17,305 nt of DNA from Spirochaetaceae bacterium. Lineage in GTDB: Bacteria; Spirochaetota; Spirochaetia; SZUA-6; Bin103. The DNA is taken from contig JAPPKD010000307.1 in NCBI GenBank assembly GCA_028820215.1, forward strand, positions 1-17,305. Direction: 5' to 3'. Below, piece after piece: positions 1 to 7,861 of this stretch. Numbering within the stretch: the stretch's first letter is position 1; every line of letters starts with the position of its first letter. Made by a program: the position numbers and the translations under genes. The notes below the pieces were generated by a model. The model had not been told where the DNA came from and ran no database searches. It saw nothing but the letters and a program-made list of their open reading frames with translations.

Positions 1-660
1 CCGTCCGGCCCCCGCGACCGCGGCGGCCAGCGCCGCCAGGGCCAGCCCGGGCAGCCCGGTCTGGGCTTGGGCTACGGCGGCCGCAAGCAAGGGGCCGGCC
101 CGCGGGCGCCGGCCATCGTCACTCGCGAACGGCGTGCCGAGCCCCTCGTGCCGCGCGTACGGGAACCACTCCATCGCCAGCACCATCGCCGCGCGGGAGA
201 GGCAGGGGAACAGGATCAGGACGCCCGTCCGGTACCCGCCCGGCAGCGCGGTGAGCGCCGCCAGCTTGACCAGCAGCAGGCAGACCACGCCGACCACGGC
301 GAACGCGCCCACGTGGGGATCGCGCAGGATCGCAAGGCGCCGCTCCCGGTCGAAGCCGCCGAGCAGGGCGTCGCAGGTGTCCATGAAGCCGTCCAGGTGG
401 AGGGCGCGGGTGAGGGCGGCCAGCGTGGCCAGCAGCAGGGCGCTGTTCAGAAGCACCGGCAGGTGCAGCGCGCGCAGTGCCAGGTCGAGGAAGGCGAGCA
501 TTGCCCCCAGGAGCAGGCCGACCGCCGGGAACCAGGCAGGGGCGCGCGCGAGCGCGCCGGCCGCATCGGGAGGCGAGGCCGCGTCGCGCGGTGAGACCGG
601 CAGGATGGTCAGGAAGCCGATCGCGGCTCGGAATGAGGCCAGCAACCGAGGGGGGCTCAT
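1..660 (-). CDS. cobS: Adenosylcobinamide-GDP ribazoletransferase (cobalamin synthase), partial at window edge
   Basis: Integral membrane enzyme that joins adenosylcobinamide-GDP to alpha-ribazole (phosphate), the last assembly step of the cobalamin nucleotide loop. The visible 220 residues begin MSPPRLLASFRAAIGFLTIL. They contain the family's conserved acidic motif HLDGFMDTCDALLGGFDR (about residues 87-104), followed by RLAILRDPHVGAF, the CobS counterpart of the usual RLAIMRDSRIGAYG. Several alanine/leucine-rich hydrophobic stretches look like membrane helices. The usual length is about 250 residues, so roughly 30 C-terminal residues lie beyond the left edge. The ATG overlaps the cobT stop codon (ATGA), indicating translational coupling as the fifth visible gene of the riboswitch-controlled operon. 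The identification rests on motifs and on being next to cobT. Confidence 0.93.
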   Translation of the reverse strand, partial: MSPPRLLASFRAAIGFLTILPVSPRDAASPPDAAGALARAPAWFPAVGLLLGAMLAFLDLALRALHLPVLLNSALLLATLAALTRALHLDGFMDTCDALLGGFDRERRLAILRDPHVGAFAVVGVVCLLLVKLAALTALPGGYRTGVLILFPCLSRAAMVLAMEWFPYARHEGLGTPFASDDGRRPRAGPLLAAAVAQAQTGLPGLALAALAAAVAGAGR

Positions 661-1712
661 CGCGAATCCGAGACGCCGGCCTCCGCGAAGGTGGCCATCT
701 CCGCCAGGCACGCGGCCGCGGCCCTGACGATGGGCAGGGCCAGGAGGGCGCCGGTGCCCTCGCCCAGCCGCATCTCCAGGTCGAGCAGCGGGTCGAGGCC
801 GAGGTGCGCCAGCACCGCGCGATGGCCCGGCTCGGCGGAGCGGTGGGCGGCGATCAGGTAGTCGCGCGCGGCCCCGCACAGGCCGCAGGCGAGCAGGGCG
901 GCTGCCCCGGAGATGAAGCCGTCCAGCACCACGGCGCGGCCCCGGCAGGCGGCGCCCAGCACCACGCCGGCCAGCACGCCGATCTCGAAACCGCCCACCT
1001 TCGCCAGCACGCCGAGCGGGTCGCCTCGATCGGGAGCGTTGCACTCCAGCGCCCGGCGCACCACCTCCACCTTGCGGCGCAGCCCCTCCGGCGTGCGGCC
1101 GGTACCGGGGCCGGTGGTGTGCTCCGGCGCGGTGCCGGTCATCGCGGCGGTGATGGCGCTGGCCGCGGTGGTGTTGCCGATGCCCATGTCGCCGGTGGCG
1201 ATCAGGTCCAATCCCGAGCCTGCCGCCTCGGCCGCGAGGTCAACCCCTGCCTGCAGGCAGCGCTGCGCCTGCTCCCGTGACATCGCCGGGCCGCGGCTGA
1301 TGTCGCCGGTTCCGCGTCCGGCACGCACCGAGCGAAGGTCCGGATGATCCGGCAGGGCGTCCGCGGCGATGCCGGCGTCGGCCACGATCTGCCGAACGCC
1401 GAGCAGGCGCGCCATGACGCTGACCGCGGCGCCGCCGGCCAGGAAGTTGCGCACCATCTGCGCGGTGACCGCCTGCGGATAGCCGGTCACGCCCTGCGCG
1501 ACCACGCCGTGGTCGCCGGCGGCGACAATCACGGCCGAGCCCCGGATGGCGGGCCGTTCGGTGCCGAAGATCCCGGCCAGCCGGATCGACACCTGCTCCA
1601 GCCGGCCCAGGCTGCCGGGGGGCTTGGTCAGGGTCAGGTGGCGCGCCTCGGCGCGCCGCCTGACGGCGGCGTCCGCCGGCTCGATGCGCGTGACGGTCTC
1701 GGCCAGCGTCAT
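657..1712 (-). CDS. cobT: Nicotinate-nucleotide--dimethylbenzimidazole phosphoribosyltransferase
   Basis: Activates the lower ligand of cobalamin by transferring phosphoribose from nicotinate mononucleotide to 5,6-dimethylbenzimidazole, giving alpha-ribazole phosphate. CobS then attaches this product. The 351-residue length is normal for the family. Visible signatures are KPPGSLGRLE (30-39), GDHGV (66-70), GDMGIGNTT (174-182) and the C-terminal RLGEGTGA (315-322). Glu318 in that last motif corresponds to the catalytic glutamate of Salmonella CobT. The start is an ATG 13 nt after the btuD stop with only a weak Shine-Dalgarno match, and the gene end overlaps the cobS start by 4 nt. No cobU lies between the visible genes, so the nucleotide-activating kinase must be elsewhere, possibly beyond the left edge. 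The protein is expected to be cytoplasmic. Confidence 0.96.
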   Translation of the reverse strand: MTLAETVTRIEPADAAVRRRAEARHLTLTKPPGSLGRLEQVSIRLAGIFGTERPAIRGSAVIVAAGDHGVVAQGVTGYPQAVTAQMVRNFLAGGAAVSVMARLLGVRQIVADAGIAADALPDHPDLRSVRAGRGTGDISRGPAMSREQAQRCLQAGVDLAAEAAGSGLDLIATGDMGIGNTTAASAITAAMTGTAPEHTTGPGTGRTPEGLRRKVEVVRRALECNAPDRGDPLGVLAKVGGFEIGVLAGVVLGAACRGRAVVLDGFISGAAALLACGLCGAARDYLIAAHRSAEPGHRAVLAHLGLDPLLDLEMRLGEGTGALLALPIVRAAAACLAEMATFAEAGVSDSR

Positions 1713-1725
1713 GGCCCGGCCATCG

Positions 1726-2565
1726 TCATCGCTCGGATCGGGACGCCGTGGGGCCCATCAGGCGGACGTGCGGCATGCCCGTGTCGCTCTCGTGCTCGAC
1801 CACCGCCTCCACGCCGAACACTTCGCGGAAGCGCTGCAACGTGAACACCTCGGCCGGGGTGCCCTCGGCCACGACCTCGCCGTCCGAGATCAACGTCAGC
1901 CGGTCGCAGTAGCGGCTGGCCAGCCACACGTCGTGCAGGGCCACCACCGCCGCGACCTCGCCGCCCGCTACCTCGGAGCGGAGCGTCTCCATCGCCGTGA
2001 GCTGGTGCCGGAGGTCGAGGCTGGCCACCGGTTCGTCGAGCAGCAGGACACGCCCCTGCTGGGCGAGCGCCCGCGCCAGCAGCACCCGCTGGCGCTCGCC
2101 GCCGGAGATGCGGTCGAGCTGGCGGTGCTCGAACCGCTCGGTCTCCGTGCGGGCCATGGCCGCCCGCGCGATCCGCCGGTCGTCGGCTCCCTCCAGCGCG
2201 AAGCGGCTCAGGTGCGGGTAGCGCGCCATCAGCACCGTCTCCAGCGCCGTGAAGGGGTGGGCGGCCTCGTGCTGCGGGAGGTAGGCGACCTGCCGCGCGC
2301 GATCCCGCGCCGGGAGCTCGGACAGGTCGGCCGCTCCCAGCCATACCGACCCGGCGTCGGGGCGCAGCACGCCGGCCATCACCCGCAACAGCGTGCTCTT
2401 GCCGGCGCCGTTCGGGCCCACCAGTCCCGTCACCTGGCCCGCGAACGCCGCTAACGAAACCGAACGGAGCACGGGGGTCCCGCCGAGATGCAGCGAAACC
2501 CCGTGCGCCGCCAGTGCGGCCTCGCTCGCGGCCGTGGCGGAATCGGGTCGCGGACCCAGGGTCAC
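1726..2565 (-). CDS. btuD: Corrinoid ABC transporter, ATP-binding protein
   Basis: Nucleotide-binding subunit that powers the BtuC-type permease. All ABC ATPase motifs are present in 279 residues: Walker A GPNGAGKS (50-57), Q-loop Gln98 in YLPQHE, signature ISGGERQR (153-160), Walker B LLLDEP (174-179) and the switch histidine His211 in ALHD. The start is a GTG overlapping the btuF TGA by 4 nt (GTGA), so the two genes are translationally coupled. This family (FecCD/BtuCD type II importers) also includes iron-siderophore ATPases that look the same. The corrinoid assignment comes from the upstream cobalamin riboswitch and the adjacent cobT and cobS genes, not from residues in this protein. A short, low-complexity N-terminal extension of about 18 residues precedes the ABC domain. 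Confidence 0.9.
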   Translation of the reverse strand: MTLGPRPDSATAASEAALAAHGVSLHLGGTPVLRSVSLAAFAGQVTGLVGPNGAGKSTLLRVMAGVLRPDAGSVWLGAADLSELPARDRARQVAYLPQHEAAHPFTALETVLMARYPHLSRFALEGADDRRIARAAMARTETERFEHRQLDRISGGERQRVLLARALAQQGRVLLLDEPVASLDLRHQLTAMETLRSEVAGGEVAAVVALHDVWLASRYCDRLTLISDGEVVAEGTPAEVFTLQRFREVFGVEAVVEHESDTGMPHVRLMGPTASRSER

Positions 2566-3581
2566 GGCCCTCCGTAGGGCTCGAAGTCGCTGAAGGTCAC
2601 GTCCCCGAACCGGTCCGGGTAGAGCAGCCGCGCCGTCTCCTCGATGCCGCGCACGTTCCAGTGCGACAGCGTCGTGTAGTGGCGGGGATCGGCGACGATC
2701 ACCTGCTCGTTCGCGATCGCCGGCACCTCGGCCAGCGCGCGGGCGTCCAGCAGCTCGTCGCGCAGGTCGGTGCCGCCCGAGTCCGCCGGCTGCGTGATCA
2801 GGATCACGTCCGGGTTCATGGCCGCGATCGACTCCACGCTCACCGACTGGTGGCCGGCGATGCCGGCGCGTGCGGCCGCGTTGACGCCGCCGGCCGTCTC
2901 GATGATGCCGCCTTCGGTCGAGCCTTCGCCGGCCGCGCTGGTGGTCTCTCCCCAGCGGGCGATGGACAGCACCGAGAGCCGGGACGAGTCGCCGGGCGCG
3001 GGCACCCGCTCGGTGACCACGGCCAGGCGGCGCTCGATCTCGGCGACCAGCTCCAGGGCGCGCTCCTCGACCCCGAGCAGATAGCCGAGCAGCAGGATGT
3101 TGGGAATGTTGCCGGCGGCCGAGCTCTCCAGCGCGGAGCGCACCACCGGCACGCCTGCCTCCTTGATCAGGGCGACCAGGTCCGCATTGGTGTACTTGGA
3201 GACCACCACGATGTCGGGCTTGGCGGCCAGCACGTTCTCGACCCCGCGCTTGACCGTGTGCATGCCGGCCACCTGGTCGGCGACGTTGGAATAGGTCGGT
3301 TCCGCGGTGAATGGCCCCACGCCCGCGAAGCGGTCGCGCGGGACGATCGCGAGCAGCATCTCGTCGTGGCCGAGGGACAGGGCCAGTATCCGCTGCGGCG
3401 GCGCATCCAGGCTGACCACGCCTTCGGTGGTCTCGACCGCTCGCGGCCAGCCGCGGTTCTCCACGTCGACGATGCCCGGCACCGCCGGGTAGTCGGGCGG
3501 CGTCTGTGCGGCCGCGTCCAGTGCGAACGCCGCCAGCAGTCCGGCGGCGGCGATCCGTACGATCTTCCTCAAGATATCCAT
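2562..3581 (-). CDS. btuF: Corrinoid ABC transporter, periplasmic substrate-binding protein
   Basis: Class III (helical-backbone) binding protein that presents corrinoid to BtuCD. The chosen ATG (MDILRKIV) follows a clear GGAGG with 4 nt spacing. An ATG 15 nt further upstream has no Shine-Dalgarno, so it is rejected. That gives 339 residues. The N-terminus has basic residues, a hydrophobic stretch and an Ala-Ala-Ala-Gln site near residue 25, which looks like an ordinary Sec signal peptide rather than a lipoprotein signal because no lipobox Cys is present. The mature part shows the two-lobe pattern of the family: QRILALSLGHDEMLLAI, then GVENVLAAKPDIVVVS in the first lobe and ESIAAMNPDVILITQPAD in the second. 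It lies 29 nt downstream of btuC. Siderophore-binding homologues are similar, so the substrate is inferred from the riboswitch and the cob genes. Confidence 0.9.
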   Translation of the reverse strand: MDILRKIVRIAAAGLLAAFALDAAAQTPPDYPAVPGIVDVENRGWPRAVETTEGVVSLDAPPQRILALSLGHDEMLLAIVPRDRFAGVGPFTAEPTYSNVADQVAGMHTVKRGVENVLAAKPDIVVVSKYTNADLVALIKEAGVPVVRSALESSAAGNIPNILLLGYLLGVEERALELVAEIERRLAVVTERVPAPGDSSRLSVLSIARWGETTSAAGEGSTEGGIIETAGGVNAAARAGIAGHQSVSVESIAAMNPDVILITQPADSGGTDLRDELLDARALAEVPAIANEQVIVADPRHYTTLSHWNVRGIEETARLLYPDRFGDVTFSDFEPYGGP

Positions 3582-3610
3582 GATTCCTCCATGCATGGTT
3601 TTAGGGTTCG

Positions 3611-4687
3611 CTACAGCAGTCCTGCCCGCGCCTTGTGGCGGGCCAGCAGGAACAGAAAGAACGGCGCTCCGACCAGAGCGGTGATGATGCCGACGCGCAC
3701 CTCGGCCGGCGCCACGGCCAACCGGGCGACGGTGTCGGCCGCGAGCAGGAACACCGCGCCGCCGAGCGCGCTCAGCGGGACCAGCACGCGGTGGTCGGCG
3801 CCGGTGATGAGCCGCAGTGCATGCGGGACGATCAGCCCCACGAACGCGATCGTGCCGGAGAACGCCACCGCCGTGCCGGTGATCAGCGACGCGGCCAGCA
3901 GCAGGACGGTGCGGGTCAGCCCCACGCGGACGCCGAGCGCGCGCGCTTCCTCCTCGCCGACCATGAGCAGGTTCAGGTCGCGCGACAGCAGCACCGCGAC
4001 CGCCAGCCCGGCCAACACGAGCGGCGCGGCCAGCCGCACGTGCGTCCAGCGCGATGCGTCCAGGCCGCCGGCGAGCCAGAAGATCATCTCGCGCTGCGCG
4101 CCCAGATCGGCGGTGAACAGCACGATCGCGGAGATGATCGCGGCCAGGAACGCGCTCACCGCCACGCCGGACAGCAGCAACGCCGCCATTGAGAAGCGGC
4201 CGCCGGCAGAGGCGACCGCGAACACCAGTGTCAGGGCGCCGGCGGCGCCCGCGAAGGCCATGGCGGGCAGCGCCAGCGGCGTGGCCGCCTGCGCGCCCAG
4301 GGCGATGGCCACCACCGCCCCCAGCGCCCCGCCGGTGGATACGCCGATGATGCCGGGGTCGGCCATCGGATTGCGGAACAGCCCCTGCATGACGGCGCCG
4401 GCGACGCCCAGGGCGGCGCCGACGATCATCGCCAGGGCGATGCGCGACAGCCGGATCGACTCGACGATGGCGCGCTCGGCGTCGGTGGCCTCCAGGATGC
4501 GGATGCCGATCTGCTCCAGCAGGATGGCGGCGGTGTGGGAGAGCGGGATGGCGTACGGGCCGACGGCGGCGGCCGTGACGATCAGGGCCGCGGCGGCGGC
4601 GGCCAGCAGCGCAACGCCGCCCGCCAGCCGCGCGACGACCGGCGACCGTGATCCGTTCGGCGAGCGAATCGCCTCTTTTCCCCGCAC
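3611..4687 (-). CDS. btuC: Corrinoid ABC transporter, permease protein
   Basis: FecCD/BtuC-type permease with about ten predicted membrane helices that forms the import channel with BtuD. Family signatures are GLFRNPMADPGIIGVSTGGA, FWLAGGLDASRW, EEEARALGVRVG, FVGLIVPHALRL and the C-terminal VGIITALVGAPFFLFLL. The start is taken as the GTG at 4687, because AAGGAG sits 5 nt upstream. The resulting 358 residues match the usual 330-360 length. A longer reading from a GTG at 4798 would add 37 low-complexity residues translated from the riboswitch leader and is judged wrong. It is the first gene of the operon, about 115 nt downstream of the cobalamin riboswitch. Its substrate (cobalamin or cobinamide) is inferred from that riboswitch. 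Confidence 0.92.
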   Translation of the reverse strand: MRGKEAIRSPNGSRSPVVARLAGGVALLAAAAAALIVTAAAVGPYAIPLSHTAAILLEQIGIRILEATDAERAIVESIRLSRIALAMIVGAALGVAGAVMQGLFRNPMADPGIIGVSTGGALGAVVAIALGAQAATPLALPAMAFAGAAGALTLVFAVASAGGRFSMAALLLSGVAVSAFLAAIISAIVLFTADLGAQREMIFWLAGGLDASRWTHVRLAAPLVLAGLAVAVLLSRDLNLLMVGEEEARALGVRVGLTRTVLLLAASLITGTAVAFSGTIAFVGLIVPHALRLITGADHRVLVPLSALGGAVFLLAADTVARLAVAPAEVRVGIITALVGAPFFLFLLARHKARAGLL

Positions 4688-4736
4688 CAGAGCTCCTTCG
4701 CCGCCCTGCGTCCGGGGTTCGCCGCCGAAACGGACC

Positions 4737-4758
4737 TGTCCCCCCTGGATGGGGGACA
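4737..4758 (-). promoter_or_regulatory. Leader hairpin between riboswitch and btuC start
   Basis: An 8-bp perfect stem, TGTCCCCC paired with GGGGGACA around a 6-nt loop, lies in the btuC leader between the riboswitch and the Shine-Dalgarno sequence. It could be part of the expression platform. No U-tract follows it on the minus strand, so it is not a standard intrinsic terminator. Translational control or Rho-linked control would fit better. The role is inferred. Confidence 0.4.
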
Positions 4759-4802
4759 AGGCTCGACCTGAGGCGCTCCCTGAGCGGAGAGCGGCCACTC
4801 AG

Positions 4803-4976
4803 CCTTGCCCGGCAGGTCTCCTGGCTCCCGGATCATCGCCTGTCCCGCGCCTTCCCATCCCCGTCCATGGGGACAGTGGCATCAAGCGGGCGGCTTGCCG
4901 GTCACAGTGGCGCCACCGCAGCGGATTCTCACCGCTTTCCCTGTTCGGCCTTCGCTTCCGAAGGCACCGGGCAAGG
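4803..4976 (-). promoter_or_regulatory. Cobalamin (adenosylcobalamin) riboswitch
   Basis: The minus strand carries the conserved core in order: GGTGCC, then AACAGGGAAAGCGGTGAGAA (about 4945-4926) followed by TCCGC, then CGCCACTGTGA (about 4912-4902), a second GCCACTGTCCCC arm, and the B12 box AGCCAGGAGACCTGCC (4826-4811). The closing P1 helix is a perfect 10-bp pairing of CCTTGCCCGG (4976-4967) with CCGGGCAAGG (4812-4803). The element lies between the promoter at 5004-5033 and btuC. It is expected to bind adenosylcobalamin and repress btuCFD-cobTS. The effector and direction of control are known for the family; the sequence match is direct. Confidence 0.95.
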
Positions 4977-5003
4977 TCTGCCTTTCGTAACTGTTCGCAG
5001 CTG

Positions 5004-5033
5004 AGCCTAGTGGCCCCGCGCGACCGGTGTCAA
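5004..5033 (-). promoter_or_regulatory. Putative sigma-70-type promoter of the btuCFD-cobTS operon
   Basis: On the minus strand a perfect -35 TTGACA (5033-5028) is followed after 18 nt by TAGGCT (5009-5004), a TAnnnT -10. Transcription would begin near 4997, giving about 20 nt before the riboswitch P1 helix. The site sits just after the topA stop codon, so the operon need not depend on read-through from topA. Confidence 0.55.
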
Positions 5034-5040
5034 ACGAGGG

Positions 5041-7806
5041 TCAGGAGGAGGCCTTTTTCTGCCGCGTGGTGCGCTTGCTGCTGGCCGCGCTCTTGCGCCG
5101 GTTCGCGCCTCGTGCCGGGCGCTTGGCAGGTCCGCGCTCGCGGCGAAGCTGCAGCAGCTCGGCGGCCCGCTCCGGCGTGATCGTCTCCACCGCGTCGCCG
5201 GTACGGAGCGAGGCGTTGGTCTGGCCGTCGGTGACGTACGGGCCCCAGCGGCCCTCCTTGATCACCATCGGCTGGCCGGTCGCGGGGTCGTTGCCCAGCT
5301 CGCGCAGCGGCGGCTGCGCAGCGGCCTGCCGGCGGCGTCCCTTCGGCTGCGCCAGGATCGCCAGGCACTCGTCCAGGGTGACGGTGAACATCAGCTCCTC
5401 GGATTCCAGCGTGCGGCTGTCCGACCCCTTCTGGATGTACGGCCCGTAGCGTCCGTTCTGGGCGGTGATCGGCGTGCCGTCGGCGGGGTCCGTCCCGACC
5501 GTCCGGGGCAGCGTCAGCAGCTTCAGGGCATCGGCCAGTTCGATGCTGTCGAGCGTCATCGACTGCAGCAGCGACGCGGTCTTCGGCTTCTTCTTGCCGG
5601 TGTCCCCGGCGGTGCCGACCTGCACGTACGGTCCGAAGCGGCCGGCGCGGGCGATCACCGGCAGGCCGGTGTCCGGATCCTCCCCGAGCACGCGATCGTC
5701 GTCGGGCTTGTCGATCAGCTCCAGGGCCGCCTCCACGGTCAGCTCGTCGGGGGGGATCTCGCCCGGGATGGTGGCGCGCTGCGGGCCGCGCTCCACGTAC
5801 GGTCCGAAGCGGCCCACGCGCGCCACGATGCCGGAGCCGCTGCCGTCGGTGCCGATCGCCACGGAGTTCACCTCGCGCGCGTCGATCAGGGCCAGACGGT
5901 CGGACACCATCGCCTTGAGGCCCGGAGCCTCGGGCTCCGCCGCCTTCGCGCCGGAGTTCCCGCCGTCCGGCGCGCCTTCGTCCGCGGGCGCCGGCACTTC
6001 GGCGCCGAAGTAGAAGCGGCGCAGCCACGGCTGCACGTCCTCGTCACCGGTGGCGATGCTGTCCAGCTCATCCTCCATGCGCGCGGTGAAGGTGTAGTCG
6101 ACCAGGTCGGAGAAGTGCTGCTCCAGCAGCCGCACGACCGAGAACGCGGTGAAGGTGGGAACCAGCGCGGTGCCCCGCTTCCAGACGTAGCCGCGGTCCT
6201 GGATGGTGTTCATGATCGACGCGTAGGTGGACGGCCGGCCCACGCCCAGCTCCTCCAGCCGCTTGACCAGCGAGGCTTCCGTGTAGCGGGCGGGGGGCGA
6301 GGTCTCGTGGCCGGCCGGCTCGAGCCCTTCGAGGCCGAGCCGGTCGCCGTCGGCGACCGCCGGCAGCGGCCGCTCCGTATCGCCGCTCGCCCGCGCCGCG
6401 GCGCCGCCCTCGGCGTCGGTGCCCTCGGAATACACGCGGCGGAAGCCGTAGTGGCTGATCGTGGTGCCGGCCGCGGTGAACTCGGCGTCGCGCCCGTCGG
6501 CGGCTGCGCCGGCCACCCGCACCTGCACCGTGCTTCCGATGGCGTCGGTCATCTGCGAGGCGACCGTCCGCTTCCAGATCAGCTCGTAGGCCCTCGCCTC
6601 GTCGCGCGACAGGGAGCCGCGCAACTCCTCCGGGGTGCGGAAGCGGTCGCCGGCCGGCCGGATCGCTTCGTGCGCCTCCTGGGCGTTCTTGACCTTCTTG
6701 GCGTAGCGGCGCGGCGAGTCCGGCAGGTAGTCGGCCCCGAATCGCTGCACGATGGCGTCGCGCGCGGCGTTCAGGGCCGCCTGCGAGAGGGTGGTGCTGT
6801 CGGTGCGCATGTAGGTGATGTAGCCCTTCTCGTACAGCGACTGCGCCACGCGCATCGCGGCCGTGGCCGACATGCGCAGCTTGCGGCCCGCTTCCTGCTG
6901 GAAGGTGGAGGTCATGAACGGAGCCGCCGGCCGCCGGCGGTACGGTTTGCGCTCCACGCCGCGAACGCGGAACTCCGTTTCCTTCAGCCCCTCAGCGAGC
7001 GTGCGGGCGGCGCTCTCGTCCAGGTGGACGGTGTCGGGCCGCTTGAGCTCGCCCGCCCGGGTGAAGCTGGAGCCGGCGGCCACCGGCTTGCCGTCGACGG
7101 TGGCGAGCCCGGCGCTGAAGTCGCGCGGCGCATCCGCGTCCACCGGACCGGTGACGCCGAAGGTGGCGGTCAGGCTCCAGTAGCGGGCCACCACGAATGC
7201 CATGCGCTCGCGCTCGCGCTCGACCGCGATGCGGGTGGCGACGCTCTGCACGCGGCCGGCCGACAGGCGCGGCTGGACCTTCTTCCACAGCACCGGGGAC
7301 ACCTCGTAGCCGTACAGGCGGTCCAGGATGCGCCGCGCTTCCTGCGCGTCCACCAGCCGGCGGTCGATGTCGCGCGGCTCGGCGATCGCCGCTTCGATGG
7401 CCGGGCGGGTGATCTCGTGGAACACCATGCGCTTCACGTCCATGCCCTTCGGGGGCTTCAACTCCTGGTAGAGATGCCAGGCGATCGCCTCGCCCTCGCG
7501 GTCCTCGTCCGTGGCCAGGTACAGCACCTCGGCCCTGGCCAGCAGGTCCTTCAGCTTGCGGATCTGCTTTCGCTTGTCCGGCGGCACCACGTACAGCGGC
7601 TTGAAGCCGTTGTCGACGTCGATGCCCAGGCGCGCCCACGGCTGCTGCTTGTAGCGGGCGGGAACGTCGGCGGCGCTGCGCGGCAGGTCGCGGATGTGGC
7701 CGATCGACGACTCGACCACGAAGCCGTCACCCAGGAAGCGGGCGATGGTGTTGGCCTTGGCCGGCGACTCGACGATCACCAGGGCCTTGGCGGAGGTCTT
7801 TGGCAC
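5041..7806 (-). CDS. topA: DNA topoisomerase I (type IA)
   Basis: Relaxes negatively supercoiled DNA through a transient 5'-phosphotyrosine. The 921 residues begin with the Toprim domain: Glu13 in VIVESPAKA, and DEDREGE at 100-106 with the metal-binding acidic residues. The central gate domain follows, with LSAGRVQSVATRIAVERE (181-198) and the catalytic tyrosine Tyr332 in GYITYMRTDST. After about residue 600 there are four repeats centred on GRFGPYVERG, GRFGPYVQVG, GRYGPYIQKG and GRWGPYVTDG. A lysine/arginine-rich tail follows, and there are no zinc-finger cysteines. This architecture resembles actinobacterial TopA rather than E. coli TopA. The start is a GTG placed exactly where the family starts, with no Shine-Dalgarno but with a -10 element 6 nt upstream, which suggests a leaderless message. 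Confidence 0.97.
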   Translation of the reverse strand: MPKTSAKALVIVESPAKANTIARFLGDGFVVESSIGHIRDLPRSAADVPARYKQQPWARLGIDVDNGFKPLYVVPPDKRKQIRKLKDLLARAEVLYLATDEDREGEAIAWHLYQELKPPKGMDVKRMVFHEITRPAIEAAIAEPRDIDRRLVDAQEARRILDRLYGYEVSPVLWKKVQPRLSAGRVQSVATRIAVERERERMAFVVARYWSLTATFGVTGPVDADAPRDFSAGLATVDGKPVAAGSSFTRAGELKRPDTVHLDESAARTLAEGLKETEFRVRGVERKPYRRRPAAPFMTSTFQQEAGRKLRMSATAAMRVAQSLYEKGYITYMRTDSTTLSQAALNAARDAIVQRFGADYLPDSPRRYAKKVKNAQEAHEAIRPAGDRFRTPEELRGSLSRDEARAYELIWKRTVASQMTDAIGSTVQVRVAGAAADGRDAEFTAAGTTISHYGFRRVYSEGTDAEGGAAARASGDTERPLPAVADGDRLGLEGLEPAGHETSPPARYTEASLVKRLEELGVGRPSTYASIMNTIQDRGYVWKRGTALVPTFTAFSVVRLLEQHFSDLVDYTFTARMEDELDSIATGDEDVQPWLRRFYFGAEVPAPADEGAPDGGNSGAKAAEPEAPGLKAMVSDRLALIDAREVNSVAIGTDGSGSGIVARVGRFGPYVERGPQRATIPGEIPPDELTVEAALELIDKPDDDRVLGEDPDTGLPVIARAGRFGPYVQVGTAGDTGKKKPKTASLLQSMTLDSIELADALKLLTLPRTVGTDPADGTPITAQNGRYGPYIQKGSDSRTLESEELMFTVTLDECLAILAQPKGRRRQAAAQPPLRELGNDPATGQPMVIKEGRWGPYVTDGQTNASLRTGDAVETITPERAAELLQLRRERGPAKRPARGANRRKSAASSKRTTRQKKASS

Positions 7807-7812
7807 GGGCAG

Positions 7813-7843
7813 AACATACGGCCCGGCCGCCGACCGTTGTCAA
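7813..7843 (-). promoter_or_regulatory. Putative promoter of topA, predicting a leaderless mRNA
   Basis: The minus strand shows a perfect -35 TTGACA (7843-7838), a 19-nt spacer and a -10 TATGTT (7818-7813). Only six bases, CTGCCC, separate the -10 from the GTG start at 7806, so the predicted first transcribed base is at or next to the start codon. No ribosome binding site fits in that space. Confidence 0.6.
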
Positions 7844-7861
7844 GCGAACCGGGGAGCCGGC

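Noticed and set aside
3582..3596. Upstream ATG for btuF adding five residues
   Set aside because: It has no Shine-Dalgarno, whereas GGAGG directly precedes the next ATG and itself overlaps the upstream reading.
4737..4758. Intrinsic terminator in the btuC leader
   Set aside because: The hairpin is strong but has no U-tract on the transcribed strand, so it is listed only as a possible regulatory hairpin.
4688..4798. Extended start of btuC at a GTG at 4798
   Set aside because: The extra 37 residues are low-complexity and encoded by the riboswitch leader. The GTG at 4687 has a clear AAGGAG and gives the normal family length.
2514..5180. An 888-codon open frame on the plus strand across the btu genes and riboswitch
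   Set aside because: It is antisense to btuF, btuC and the riboswitch, is Arg/Ala/Pro/Ser-rich with no domain, and arises because GC-rich codons rarely give stops on the other strand.
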